Assembly: GCF_000382125.1 (NCBI RefSeq)
Contig: NZ_KB907553.1
Coordinates: 1 to 64,000 of the forward strand
DNA: 64,000 nt
Source of the DNA: Eudoraea adriatica DSM 19308
GTDB taxonomy: Bacteria > Bacteroidota > Bacteroidia > Flavobacteriales > Flavobacteriaceae
Direction: 5' to 3'
Part shown: in pieces, positions 26,908 through 35,391 of the stretch
Position numbering within the stretch: position 1 is the stretch's first letter
Layout of the letters: each line of letters opens with the position of its first letter
Position numbers and translations under genes: made by a program
The notes under the pieces: generated by a model
Seen by the model: the letters and a program-made list of their open reading frames with translations, nothing else
The model's database searches: none
Told to the model about the DNA's origin: nothing

Positions 26908-26926
26908 TACTAGGTTGCACCCCCTA

Positions 26927-26988
26927 TTGGGCTTCCTCCTTCTTTCGCCAAAGCGAACTACGGCGGATAAACTTCTCGCCTAACTTTT
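26927..26988. repeat. About 61-bp dispersed repeat, copy 2
   Basis: Second copy of the repeat at 22961-23021, sharing TTGGG.TTCCTCCTTCTT and the block CGGCGGATAAACTTCTCG. It lies between the hairpin at 26880 and the stranded tRNA-Asn terminator. Confidence 0.7.
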
Positions 26989-26989
26989 C

Positions 26990-27024
26990 TAATGAAAAAA
27001 GCCACTCACTTGCGTGAATGGCTT
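26990..27024 (-). terminator. Original tRNA-Asn terminator, now stranded
   Basis: On the minus strand, AGCCATTCAC-GCAA-GTGAGTGGCT is followed by a T-run: a textbook intrinsic terminator with one mismatch. It lies 38 bp beyond the displaced tRNA-Asn 3' fragment (27062-27107). It is therefore most simply the terminator tRNA-Asn had before the element inserted. Confidence 0.75.
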
Positions 27025-27061
27025 CGGTGTAGCGTTGAAGTGAGCTCCGCTCTACTTCTAT

Positions 27062-27107
27062 GCTCCCCCTCTTGGGCTCGAACCAAGGACCCTCTGATTA
27101 ACAGTCA
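27062..27107 (-). other. att repeat, left end (displaced tRNA-Asn 3' end)
   Basis: A perfect 46-bp copy of the 3' part of tRNA-Asn (40553-40598), from the anticodon-stem side through the T arm and acceptor. It has no D arm or 5' acceptor, so it is not a functional tRNA. It marks the left end of the integrated element, 168 bp before the integrase gene. Confidence 0.93.
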
Positions 27108-27243
27108 AAATGTCTTATATATCGCATCCAGATTATTTCTCTGCCAAATCTGCCATACTGTCTTATTTTATTATGTTTATAGCGTATGTTGATATTCTTT
27201 TTCTATTATTTAACTAAGATAATATCCTAATTATTATCTTTAC

Positions 27244-27265
27244 GTTACACACACTGTTACACACA
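27244..27265. promoter_or_regulatory. Tandem 10-bp direct repeat upstream of integrase
   Basis: Two GTTACACACA copies at 27244-27253 and 27256-27265 (12-bp period) end 10 bp before the integrase ATG. A TATCTTTA sequence resembling the Bacteroidota minus-7 box lies just before them. They could be integrase arm-binding or autorepression sites; this is positional inference. Confidence 0.4.
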
Positions 27266-27275
27266 ATTAAATAAC

Positions 27276-28844
27276 ATGACAATTCGCCTGACGCTTGACC
27301 CAAGACTTAGAAAAGACAATACCAACACAATTCTAATTAAGATCGGAGATGGTAGAAATTACCGTAAAAAACTTTCCACCCCATTAAAAATAGAAAAGCG
27401 GTTTTGGGATGATAAAAAGGAACGAGTAAAAAACACCTATAAAAATAGCCGAATTTTAAACAAGGAGTTAGATGAGTTGAATGCAAAGATTCGTATTGCC
27501 CTGGACAAATATTCTGCAAAGCAATTTACACGACAACAGGTTGTTTCCTATGTATCGGGCAAGACAGATTTTGATACCGTAGATGGCTACATAGAAACTG
27601 TAATAAAGAATAGCAGAGAAAAACCGACCTACATTGATTACCGCACCACTATAAATTCCCTGAAAAAACATACAGGTTATTCAAAAGACAGACCACTCCT
27701 TTTCCATGAAGTCAATTTCAACTTGCTAAGTAATTTTAAACTAAAATCTAAGGAAAATGGCATGAGTGCCACTGCATACAATTCGTACCTAACAAAAATT
27801 CGTACGGTAATGAATGATGCTTACGATAAAGGATATATTTTTGATAAATTCACCTTTGATCGTCGCTTAAAAAGAGCTGTCAAGCCAAAAATTATAAAAA
27901 CGGCATCCCCTGACCAGATTTTCAAAGGTATTGAGAAGGTAAAAAGCATTTACGACTTTCAAGCAATCGGATTTTGGATATTGATGTTTGGCTTGCGTGG
28001 TATGTACCCAGCAGACGTGGTAGACATATCTATATCACATCTATTTCCAAAAGAGAATCAAGATATTATGGATGAAGAGAATCAAGATATTATGGATGAC
28101 GTAACATATATCCTTCATACACGATCCAAAACATCAGAGTCTGCCAATGTAGATTTGGTCATACGAGTTGATGAAATTTTGTGGTACTTAATTAATACTC
28201 TAAAAAAATCTATTGTCTATACTCACCTCCCAAAAAAACCACAGATTATACCCCATATTGAGGATATTCTTAAAATCTTTGACTACAACCCTAGTAAAGA
28301 GTACACACTTCACCAAAATACTTGGGATGTTTACAAAAAAAAGGTGAAGCGTCTTACTGGATTATCTTATAACAAAGCAAGGAAAACATTTGACACCATT
28401 GCAATGGAATTATCCGTTCCAGAGACGGTTCGTAGAGTACTACTTGGACACGCTGACCCCTCTATGCTCGCACACTATGGCAATACGCAGTCAGAACGAT
28501 TTCAAGAACAAGTTGAAGAAGCTCATAAGAGCGTTTTAAAGGACTTTAAAGTAAAAGAAATGGTAGAGAAGTTATTATTCAAATTAGATGGCTTAGATAT
28601 GCCTTATTGGATACTAGAAGAATGGAAACAAAAAGATGATGAAATAATACTTAGCGATGAAGAATTAAAAAAATGGTATCGTGAGGAAGCTGGAACACCA
28701 CAACTAAAAGATTTACTTAAAAAAGAAGAAAAAAAAGGTATCTACAAATTCGTTGAAAACACACTATCCGATATGGATACGAAGACTAGAAAGATGGTAA
28801 AATTGGATAAATGGAAGGATACTCCATGGAAATACAAAGGATAG
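27276..28844 (+). CDS. Tyrosine integrase of the tRNA-Asn element
   Basis: A 522-residue site-specific recombinase, presumed to insert and excise the element at tRNA-Asn. It has an N-terminal arm-binding-like region (IRLTLDPRLRKDNTNTI), a SAM-like core-binding domain (about 100-190) and a catalytic domain with Arg in FGLRGMYPAD, Lys in HTRSKTSES, the box SYNKARKTF, LLGHADPSM, and Tyr in AHYGN. In the HxxR box the His position reads Asn, while the Arg is kept. A 24-bp in-frame tandem duplication (28053-28076 and 28077-28100) repeats the residues ENQDIMD next to the catalytic Lys strand. The long acidic-basic C-terminal tail (about 430-522) is beyond the usual catalytic end. Confidence 0.87.
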   Translation: MTIRLTLDPRLRKDNTNTILIKIGDGRNYRKKLSTPLKIEKRFWDDKKERVKNTYKNSRILNKELDELNAKIRIALDKYSAKQFTRQQVVSYVSGKTDFDTVDGYIETVIKNSREKPTYIDYRTTINSLKKHTGYSKDRPLLFHEVNFNLLSNFKLKSKENGMSATAYNSYLTKIRTVMNDAYDKGYIFDKFTFDRRLKRAVKPKIIKTASPDQIFKGIEKVKSIYDFQAIGFWILMFGLRGMYPADVVDISISHLFPKENQDIMDEENQDIMDDVTYILHTRSKTSESANVDLVIRVDEILWYLINTLKKSIVYTHLPKKPQIIPHIEDILKIFDYNPSKEYTLHQNTWDVYKKKVKRLTGLSYNKARKTFDTIAMELSVPETVRRVLLGHADPSMLAHYGNTQSERFQEQVEEAHKSVLKDFKVKEMVEKLLFKLDGLDMPYWILEEWKQKDDEIILSDEELKKWYREEAGTPQLKDLLKKEEKKGIYKFVENTLSDMDTKTRKMVKLDKWKDTPWKYKG

Positions 28845-28982
28845 CATTTTAATGCTTTGCTATTGTAATATAGACGATTTAAGCGATTATTTAGCTTAAA
28901 CAAGGTTCAACTTTATAAAAGAGATCGCAGCTTAGAACACTTTAAAACACCCATGTGTTAACGCTTAAACGAGGTATTAGAT

Positions 28983-29261
28983 CTATGGACATTCTATTCT
29001 ATAAAAGTAGCTGATAGTATTTGACTTGCTCACAAATACCCTATCCACTTCATCTTGACACACTACCTTTTCTGTTCCTGAATCTCCTAAATTTATTGTT
29101 ACAGTACGAGTAATACCATTGGCGTCTACAATGACGTCTGTTCGCTCTGAAAAACTAATCTTGTTACAAGTACAAGCCTCTGCTAAAGGTAGCCATTCAC
29201 TCTGGTTAACACCCTCTGCATTACAACTTACAAGCAATAGGAATACTAATAGGATTCTCAT
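28983..29261 (-). CDS. Small lipoprotein, unknown (92 aa)
   Basis: Ninety-two residues with a short lipoprotein signal (LLLVSC, Cys about 14). The mature part is polar with four further Cys (CTC, VVC, IEC) and beta-strand character (RTVTINLGDSG). No family recognised. It sits in the element between the integrase and the first promoter/leader repeat, with its own orientation. Confidence 0.65.
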   Translation of the reverse strand: MRILLVFLLLVSCNAEGVNQSEWLPLAEACTCNKISFSERTDVIVDANGITRTVTINLGDSGTEKVVCQDEVDRVFVSKSNTISYFYRIECP

Positions 29262-29360
29262 AATGATTGGTTTTAGTTGTTTGTGGAGAACTAGAACGAA
29301 AGTAAGTAATCCGCTATAGGAATAAGCTGACTTATCTCATATTTTTAAAAACCGCTTTGC

Positions 29361-29416
29361 TAGATTTCTAGAGAATGGCTTACACAGGTGTAGAAAGTCC
29401 ATATAGCGTTCACATT
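29361..29416. repeat. Dispersed repeat R1, copy 2
   Basis: Shares TAGATTTCTA-GAGAATGGCTTACACAGG with copies 3 and 4. It lies directly upstream of leader copy A, as copy 3 lies upstream of leader copy B. Together they fill the gene-less gap 29262-29614. Confidence 0.75.
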
Positions 29417-29433
29417 ACAACACCTATAAATAA

Positions 29434-29614
29434 TCAAAACATGATACTTATCATAGTACTATAAACTCTTCCTGCGTACTATTGTTTGCGGATTACTGAA
29501 AGTTCCCCAAGTAAATCATGGCATTAAGTTTTTTGGGGATTCCAGTTAATGTTTTTTCTCCATATCTATTATATTTTATGAGCGATGGTTTTAGTTTGAC
29601 CTCAATTATTCGAG
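29434..29614 (+). promoter_or_regulatory. Shared promoter/leader segment, copy A
   Basis: A stretch of 181 bp up to the ATG of the 89-residue gene. It is roughly 85-90 percent identical by eye to 32565-32746, with identity continuing through ATGAAAAAAA of both genes. It contains the perfect palindrome ATGATA-CT-TATCAT (29441-29454), an inverted AGTAC/GTACT pair, and the conserved block AGTTCCCCAAGTAAATCAT. Two unrelated genes thus share one control region. Confidence 0.75.
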
Positions 29615-29884
29615 ATGAAAAAAACAAGAAAACTCGATATGAGCATCCTTGATGGCGTGATTAAAATTGTTATTGACGGCCAAGGGGAGGTTACTACATA
29701 TAGCAGGATTTCAGAGGATTTATGGGAGTGTGAATACTGTCGTAAACCTGGTAAATGCGAAGAATGGGATAGTATTAACAGTGAAGGTTTAAAGAGGGAA
29801 TTGGAGATAGGGATGGCAATGTATAGTAGGAATCTGGAAATAAATGGAATGCATGGAGAAAAGGTAATTTCAATTCATGAGTGA
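29615..29884 (+). CDS. Small hypothetical protein (89 aa)
   Basis: Eighty-nine soluble residues with one CEYCRKPGKC segment, whose Cys spacing could bind a metal. No signal and no family recognised. The start is fixed by the leader it shares with the large lipoprotein gene at 32747, both reading CGAG-ATG-AAAAAAA. It is followed by a hairpin and a convergent GIY-YIG gene. Confidence 0.65.
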   Translation: MKKTRKLDMSILDGVIKIVIDGQGEVTTYSRISEDLWECEYCRKPGKCEEWDSINSEGLKRELEIGMAMYSRNLEINGMHGEKVISIHE

Positions 29885-29957
29885 TTGGCCAAGATAAATC
29901 CAAACTTCACAAACTGCAGGAAATAATTTCACTCAAACCCCTACATCCAAGAACAAC

Positions 29958-29979
29958 AAACCCCTGTAATTAGGGGTTT
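29958..29979. terminator. Weak hairpin between convergent genes
   Basis: Arms AAACCCCT/AGGGGTTT with a GTAATT loop, between the 3' ends of the 89-residue gene and the GIY-YIG gene. There is no good T-run, so it may stop transcription only weakly. Confidence 0.45.
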
Positions 29980-30000
29980 ATATATCGAGGTTAGGTGTTT

Positions 30001-30870
30001 TTAATTTTGGTTATACCCAAATTCTCTTGTTTGTAGTACTACTTTCCACCAACTTTCTCTTTCAAGTATAACTTTATCATCAATGGTTGATTTAAATATA
30101 TCCAAAATTGAATATTTGAAATTTCTTTTGATGTAATAAGAACTCAACTTTTTAAGCTCCACATTACCTCCATTTCCAGTTTTTATGTACGACTTCCAAC
30201 GCCCTAGTATCATATTTTCTCCGTAAGCTGAACCAACGTACATTTTACCATTAGAGATGTCTGTTATTAGGTAAACACCTTTTTGATTTTGTAAAGCTGT
30301 TTTCCAGCTTTCCTTATTGATCACTCTTGATAATTCATTCCATGAAAGATTAACCTTGTCATAACCAGGAAATAGCTCGTTATCAAAAGTGTCGGGTAGG
30401 ATTTGTAATATTTCACATTTATCAATGACTGAGTGAGCCTTTCTGAGCATGTTCTGGTGTTTGTTTTTATATCTTATAATTAATCTGCCAAAAAACCTTT
30501 CATACTCATCTAATATTTCATATTCATAACCAACACCGCTCAGTTTATTTAAATCTTTAGTGACTCTGCCAATATGAAATAATAACCAATGGTCTGGATC
30601 ACTTAGCCTGATAAATCCTAAAGTGATTTGGCCTTCTTTATATGATTTATTTCGCTGATAATTCCAGTATTGCCCCTCAAGAAGGGCTTCGAAGTCAGCA
30701 TCCTTGAAAAAATCAACTGGGTTCCAATTGCCTCTGAACATCAAATTAAACCTAATCTTTACATTATCAAGATTATCTAATTTCAATAATTCATTCAGCA
30801 TTATTTTATTACTCGACTCTATCATTAATTTATTATTGCACCTAAAGGTCTCGTATAAGATTAGTTGCAT
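30001..30870 (-). CDS. GIY-YIG endonuclease-domain protein
   Basis: A 289-residue protein with a C-terminal GIY-YIG nuclease domain (about 195-289): GVYLITDISNGKMYVGSAY, then LGRWKSYI with the catalytic Arg, and a downstream ILERESWWK Glu. Residues 1-190 form a separate domain with no motif I know (FRGNWNPVDFFKDADFEALL, HWLLFHIGRV). That N-terminal half may give target specificity. In an integrative element this could be a homing, defence or DNA-processing nuclease; the sequence does not decide. It is followed on the same strand by an AspBHI-like restriction gene upstream (31083-32294), separated by about 212 bp. Confidence 0.83.
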   Translation of the reverse strand: MQLILYETFRCNNKLMIESSNKIMLNELLKLDNLDNVKIRFNLMFRGNWNPVDFFKDADFEALLEGQYWNYQRNKSYKEGQITLGFIRLSDPDHWLLFHIGRVTKDLNKLSGVGYEYEILDEYERFFGRLIIRYKNKHQNMLRKAHSVIDKCEILQILPDTFDNELFPGYDKVNLSWNELSRVINKESWKTALQNQKGVYLITDISNGKMYVGSAYGENMILGRWKSYIKTGNGGNVELKKLSSYYIKRNFKYSILDIFKSTIDDKVILERESWWKVVLQTREFGYNQN

Positions 30871-31082
30871 GGTGAAGCAACGAATTTAGCAAATACAAAC
30901 TAAATAGAAAATCCGTAAAGATTTTCGTAAATAGGCTGGCACTAGCAATTAATTATACACGGTGTTGTAAGGCGTTATTTGTTTTCGATTGTTAAATCTT
31001 TAATTGTAGGATAGATTTGTTTTGGTAGAAAACGTGAGACTAGGCCAATAACAGTTTGGTTTAACAGACATTTAAATGCTGG

Positions 31083-32294
31083 TTAAGTTTTGTTGGATAC
31101 TTTTTTATAATTATCGTTTAAATATTTTGTTAGAATAACAACAGTGTTAATTCCTTTCACAATTAGGATTTTGACTATATCCTTTCCACTTAGAAAAATA
31201 ATTGGATGACCATCAATTCTAACTTCTTCATAAGCCTGTTTGCTAACAGCTGATGTTGTTACCAAAATGCCGAATTGTCTATTTCGGATTCTTGAAATCA
31301 ATCTTGAGACTTCTTTAACTCCAACCGTATTTATTTTTTTATTCAAAATACCTGGATTATAGCACTTTGCTTCTATTGCAAACTCAGCAAATATTGGGTC
31401 ATCATTCAAGCCTAATTTTATTCGACCAATGGCATCTCTTCCGCCATCAATTGTTCCTCTCGTTACTTCATCAATAATTATTTTTGAATCAGTCATCCTA
31501 TAAATTTCTGCAGCTAGGTATTCAAAAATGGTTGGTTCACTTGAAAAATATTCAAATAAGTATTCTAATAATTTCCACTCGGTTGGATTTTCTGGTAATT
31601 GTTGTTCAATGGTTCGTATACTTATTGTTCTCTGAGAAATTAAAGCATCATATTTTCCATTTTTTTTCCATTTTACAAATGCTATAGGTGCGTCTTTTGA
31701 CGATGTTATTCCAGAGTTTAGATCATTCAACCAACTCCTAGAAACTTTTGAAATATTTAAAATTGTAAAAAAGGCGGAATAATTTTGAAACCTAAGATCA
31801 TTAGAAGTTTTCCAAATAGCTACTAAATCTTCAAGTTGGTTTTTATTTGTAGTACCTGGAACACATAATCCTTTGAATTGAACTGAGCGAGTACTGCTTT
31901 TTGTTGGATATTTTTTAAATATGAAAATAGGAGGAATATTTTCCCTTGGTTTATCATGAGAGTGAAGAGATTCAAATAGATTTTTGAGAATTATATTTCC
32001 ATTCTTTGCCGTATCATGTAATTCGTGACCAGGCGTTTTATTATCTCCATAATACTGGAACACACCAGTTTCATTATCTATTTTATCTGGCCAATCGATA
32101 TTTTCACCTGAAGTGTAAAGGATAATATATTTTATCTTCTGTAGACTTCCTGCATATCTAAAACCTCCTTGATTTCCCACAGGTAATATTTTATTGATTG
32201 GATCATCTGTAACATTTCCACGGTTGCCACCTTCATAAATTGCGTCTATTATTAAATCACAATTACCTAGTTCATTATGTTGGTATATTTTCAT
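31083..32294 (-). CDS. AspBHI-like modification-dependent (type IV) restriction enzyme
   Basis: A 403-residue stand-alone restriction endonuclease. The N-terminal half (about 1-200; IYEGGNRGNVTDDPINK, YTSGENIDWPDKID, YYGDNKTPGHELHDT) resembles the AspBHI N-terminal domain, which reads modified cytosine. The C-terminal half (about 240-395) is an Mrr-like PD-(D/E)xK nuclease with Asp287 in GGRDAIG and Glu308/Lys310 in AIEAKCY. No methylase adjoins it, as expected for an enzyme that cuts modified DNA, so it would act against phages with modified bases. The modified base and site are unknown. It is divergent from the large lipoprotein gene, with a 452-bp gap between. Confidence 0.82.
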   Translation of the reverse strand: MKIYQHNELGNCDLIIDAIYEGGNRGNVTDDPINKILPVGNQGGFRYAGSLQKIKYIILYTSGENIDWPDKIDNETGVFQYYGDNKTPGHELHDTAKNGNIILKNLFESLHSHDKPRENIPPIFIFKKYPTKSSTRSVQFKGLCVPGTTNKNQLEDLVAIWKTSNDLRFQNYSAFFTILNISKVSRSWLNDLNSGITSSKDAPIAFVKWKKNGKYDALISQRTISIRTIEQQLPENPTEWKLLEYLFEYFSSEPTIFEYLAAEIYRMTDSKIIIDEVTRGTIDGGRDAIGRIKLGLNDDPIFAEFAIEAKCYNPGILNKKINTVGVKEVSRLISRIRNRQFGILVTTSAVSKQAYEEVRIDGHPIIFLSGKDIVKILIVKGINTVVILTKYLNDNYKKVSNKT

Positions 32295-32406
32295 TTTTAG
32301 AATTGTTCCTAATTTAATATCTAAACACTAATATACCCTAATTTTACAATAGCTCTTAAGGTTGAAGACGCTTATGCTTTTCTTTATCCTATTAGGCTAT
32401 TTGTGC

Positions 32407-32424
32407 CTACGATGGATATCGTAG
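32407..32424. other. Small perfect hairpin in intergenic gap
   Basis: CTACGAT-GGAT-ATCGTAG, 7-bp arms with a 4-nt loop, without a T-run. It is the first identifiable item in the gene-less gap 32295-32746, which otherwise holds repeat R1 copy 3 and leader copy B. Confidence 0.5.
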
Positions 32425-32445
32425 ATTTCGCAAGACCTGTTGCCT

Positions 32446-32548
32446 AAGCCAATAAACATTCAAATCACTTTAGAAGGCTTAAAGTCATTTTTTAGATTTC
32501 TACAGAATGGCTTACATGGGTATAGCAAATTCATATCACGTCCACATT
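32446..32548. repeat. Dispersed repeat R1, copy 3
   Basis: The longest copy inside the element. It shares CCAATAAACATTCAAATCAC with copy 1 and TTAGATTTCTACAGAATGGC-type sequence with copies 2 and 4. It precedes leader copy B just as copy 2 precedes leader copy A, so the duplicated unit is about 250 bp. Confidence 0.75.
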
Positions 32549-32564
32549 CCTAACCATAAAATAC

Positions 32565-32746
32565 TCAAAACATGATACTTATCATAGTACGATAAACTCT
32601 TCCTGCGTACTATTGTTAGCGGATTATTAAGAGTTCCCCAAGTAAATCATTGCAATTAGTTTTTATGGGGATTCCCGTAAATATTTTTTCTCCATATCTA
32701 TTATACTTAATAAGCGATGGTTGTTGTTTAACTTCAATTATTCGAG
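32565..32746 (+). promoter_or_regulatory. Shared promoter/leader segment, copy B
   Basis: A stretch of 182 bp before the large TSP3/DUF285 lipoprotein gene, the second copy of 29434-29614. The palindrome ATGATA-CT-TATCAT recurs at 32572-32585. The likely role is coordinated control of this lipoprotein operon and the 89-residue gene. Confidence 0.75.
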
Positions 32747-35374
32747 ATGAAAAAAATATTACCTGTAGTATTCTTATCACTATTATTTTTCCTAATTGAT
32801 GCTTGCTCTAAAACGGAGATTAAAGTATATGAATTAACAACTTCTGCTAGTCCATCTGAAGGAGGAAGTGTAAGTCCATCTAGTGGCTCTTATACTTCAG
32901 GAGAAGAGGTGACGATAACTGCTACCGCATCAAAAGGATATGAATTTAAGAATTGGAGCGGTAGTATCAGCGGAACTACCAATCCAGCAAAAATGAATAT
33001 GAACTCTGACAAAGAGGTCATTGCTGTATTTGAAATGCCTGATGCCGATAATGATGGAGTTACTGATAGTTTAGACCAATGCCCCAATACACCTTCAGGA
33101 GAGGATGTAGATGACAGTGGCTGTTCCAGTAGTGATAAAGATGCAGATGGCGATGGCGTGGAAGATACTACAGACATTTGTCCCGATACACCAGAAGGAG
33201 AAACAGCCGATGAGGAAGGCTGTTCCGATAGTCAGAAGGATTCCGATGGCGATGGTATAAGTGATGATCTTGACCAATGCGTTGAAACTCCAGAAGGAGA
33301 AGAGGTAGATGAGTTTGGTTGTTCAGCTTCTCAAAGCGATTCAGATGAAGATACCATTCCTGATAATATAGACCAATGCCCTGATACGCCTGCAGGAGAA
33401 ACAGCTGATGAGTTTGGTTGTTCTCCAAGTCAAAAGGATACCGATGCAGATGGCGTTACAGATGATTTGGATGAATGTCAGAATACTCCCGAAGGAGAAA
33501 CAGTAGATGAATCAGGTTGTTCAGATACACAAGTAGACAGCGATGGGGACACCCTAACCGATGATCTGGATCAATGCCCGGATACACCTGAAGGAGAAAC
33601 TATAGATGAACAAGGATGCTCAGAGAGTCAAAAGGATGATGATGGCGATGGCGTTAATAACCTTTTGGATCAATGTCCTGATACACCAGACGGTCAAGGT
33701 GTAAACTCCATAGGCTGTTCTTCTTCACAGGAAGATACAGATGGGGATGGTGTAGCAAACGCTATAGACCAATGTCCAGGAACCCCAGATGGTGAAACAG
33801 CAGATGCAGAAGGTTGTTCAGACAGTCAGAAGGATAGTGATGCGGATGGGGTAAGTGATGACCTTGACGAGTGTCCTAATACGCCTAGTGGAGAAACGGT
33901 CAATTCGCAAGGATGTTCCACATCACAAACAGATTCAGACGAAGATGGTGTTTCAGATGATGCAGACCTTTGCCCTGATACTTTACAAGGAGAAACTGTA
34001 GATGCCAATGGGTGTTCTACTAGCCAAATTGACACCGATGAAGATGGAGTTACAGATGACCTGGATCTTTGCCCAAATACCCCTTCAGGAGAATCTGTTG
34101 ATTCCAATGGATGCGGGGAGAGTCAGAAAGACACAGATGAAGATGGCATTATGAACGATATGGATCAATGTCCCAATACTCCTTCAGGAGAGTCCCCCGA
34201 TCAGAATGGTTGTAGTGACTCGCAAAAGGATACGGACGGTGATGGAGTTACGGATGACCTTGATTTATGTCCTGAAACTCCTTCAGGTGCAACTGTGGAT
34301 GCTGATGGTTGTCCCCTTTCGCCTATTTATTTAGATGATAATGGAGTAACCATTAAATGTTATGATTCGGCTAATGTGGGCGATACAGGAAATGTAAATG
34401 GGATTACTTATACCATAGTAGACAGAACCATGTTAGAGGATATGATTAATAATAGCGAAGATGTTACAAAAGTTTGTACCTGTAAAATAACGGATATGAG
34501 CCTTATGTTTTACTTTTCTGGTCTCAATCAAGACATTAGTTCATGGGACGTGAGTAATGTTACGAATATGGGTAGTATGTTTAGCTATTCTGCTTTCAAT
34601 CAAGATGTCAGTAATTGGGATGTGAGTAATGTTACGAATATGGGTGGTATGTTTGGGTATTCACAATTCAATCAAGATATTGGTTCTTGGGATGTGAGCA
34701 ATGTTGTTACTATGAGTCAAATGTTTTACAATTCTGCTTTCAATCAAGACATTAGTTCATGGGATGTGAGTAATGTTACGAATATGAGTAATATGTTTGG
34801 GAATTCAGCGTCTGGGAATTCACCTTTCAATCAAGACATTAGTTCATGGGATGTGAGTAATGTTACGAATATGGGTAGTATGTTCTTGAGATCATCTTTC
34901 AATCAAGACATCAGTTCTTGGGACGTGAGTAATGTTACAAATATGAGTGGTATGTTTTACTATTCTGCTTTCAATCAAGATGTCAGTAATTGGGATGTGA
35001 GTAATGTTACGGATATGTATAGTATGTTTAATGGGGCACAATTCAACCAGGATATCAGTTCTTGGGACGTGAGTAATGTTACAAATATGAGTGGTATGTT
35101 TCGATTATCACCATTCAACCAGGATATCAGTTCTTGGGATGTAAGTAGTGTGACAGATATGAATCGTATGTTTAATGGGGCACAATTCAACCAGGATATC
35201 AGTTCTTGGGACGTGAGTAATGTTTATAATATGACAGAAATGTTTCAGGCTTCACCATTCAATCAAAATCTTAGTGGATGGAATGTGAACAATGTAACAA
35301 ATTGTTATCATTTTAGTTATAGTTCGCCACAATGGATACTTCCAAAACCAAACTTTACTAATTGTACTCCTTAA
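32747..35374 (+). CDS. Giant lipoprotein: 13 TSP3 repeats plus 11 DUF285 repeats
   Basis: An 875-residue surface lipoprotein. The signal ends in the lipobox DACS (Cys 20). A divergent InlB-like beta domain (about 30-95; GYEFKNWSGSISGTTNP) comes first. Thirteen 33-residue thrombospondin type 3 repeats follow, encoded at 33041-34327, each with Asp-rich calcium ligands (DxDxDGV) and two Cys at fixed places. Then come eleven roughly 24-residue DUF285/BspA-like repeats (FNQDISSWDVSNVTNM), to residue about 870. The repeats are near-identical at DNA level in the second block, which invites copy-number change. The probable role is adhesion or cell-surface contact with calcium-stiffened stalk. It heads an operon with the next gene (17-bp gap). 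Confidence 0.88.
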   Translation: MKKILPVVFLSLLFFLIDACSKTEIKVYELTTSASPSEGGSVSPSSGSYTSGEEVTITATASKGYEFKNWSGSISGTTNPAKMNMNSDKEVIAVFEMPDADNDGVTDSLDQCPNTPSGEDVDDSGCSSSDKDADGDGVEDTTDICPDTPEGETADEEGCSDSQKDSDGDGISDDLDQCVETPEGEEVDEFGCSASQSDSDEDTIPDNIDQCPDTPAGETADEFGCSPSQKDTDADGVTDDLDECQNTPEGETVDESGCSDTQVDSDGDTLTDDLDQCPDTPEGETIDEQGCSESQKDDDGDGVNNLLDQCPDTPDGQGVNSIGCSSSQEDTDGDGVANAIDQCPGTPDGETADAEGCSDSQKDSDADGVSDDLDECPNTPSGETVNSQGCSTSQTDSDEDGVSDDADLCPDTLQGETVDANGCSTSQIDTDEDGVTDDLDLCPNTPSGESVDSNGCGESQKDTDEDGIMNDMDQCPNTPSGESPDQNGCSDSQKDTDGDGVTDDLDLCPETPSGATVDADGCPLSPIYLDDNGVTIKCYDSANVGDTGNVNGITYTIVDRTMLEDMINNSEDVTKVCTCKITDMSLMFYFSGLNQDISSWDVSNVTNMGSMFSYSAFNQDVSNWDVSNVTNMGGMFGYSQFNQDIGSWDVSNVVTMSQMFYNSAFNQDISSWDVSNVTNMSNMFGNSASGNSPFNQDISSWDVSNVTNMGSMFLRSSFNQDISSWDVSNVTNMSGMFYYSAFNQDVSNWDVSNVTDMYSMFNGAQFNQDISSWDVSNVTNMSGMFRLSPFNQDISSWDVSSVTDMNRMFNGAQFNQDISSWDVSNVYNMTEMFQASPFNQNLSGWNVNNVTNCYHFSYSSPQWILPKPNFTNCTP

Positions 35375-35391
35375 TTTAGAAATAGCCAAAC

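Noticed and set aside
27062-27107. A second tRNA-Asn gene
   Set aside because: Only the 3' part of the cloverleaf is present; D arm and 5' acceptor are missing. It is the displaced end of the insertion repeat.
30940-30985. Another attC-like site (GTTGTAAGGCGTTAT)
   Set aside because: It superficially resembles the cassette boxes but has no partner box and no long stem, and the adjoining genes lack matched terminal repeats.
32890-34107. Several minus-strand frames opposite the TSP3 repeats
   Set aside because: Ser/Thr/Pro-rich frames produced by antisense of the Asp-rich repeats; shadows.
34520-35320. CRISPR-like regular repeats
   Set aside because: The periodic DNA is the coding sequence of DUF285 protein repeats; the frame is continuous and there are no unique spacers or cas genes.
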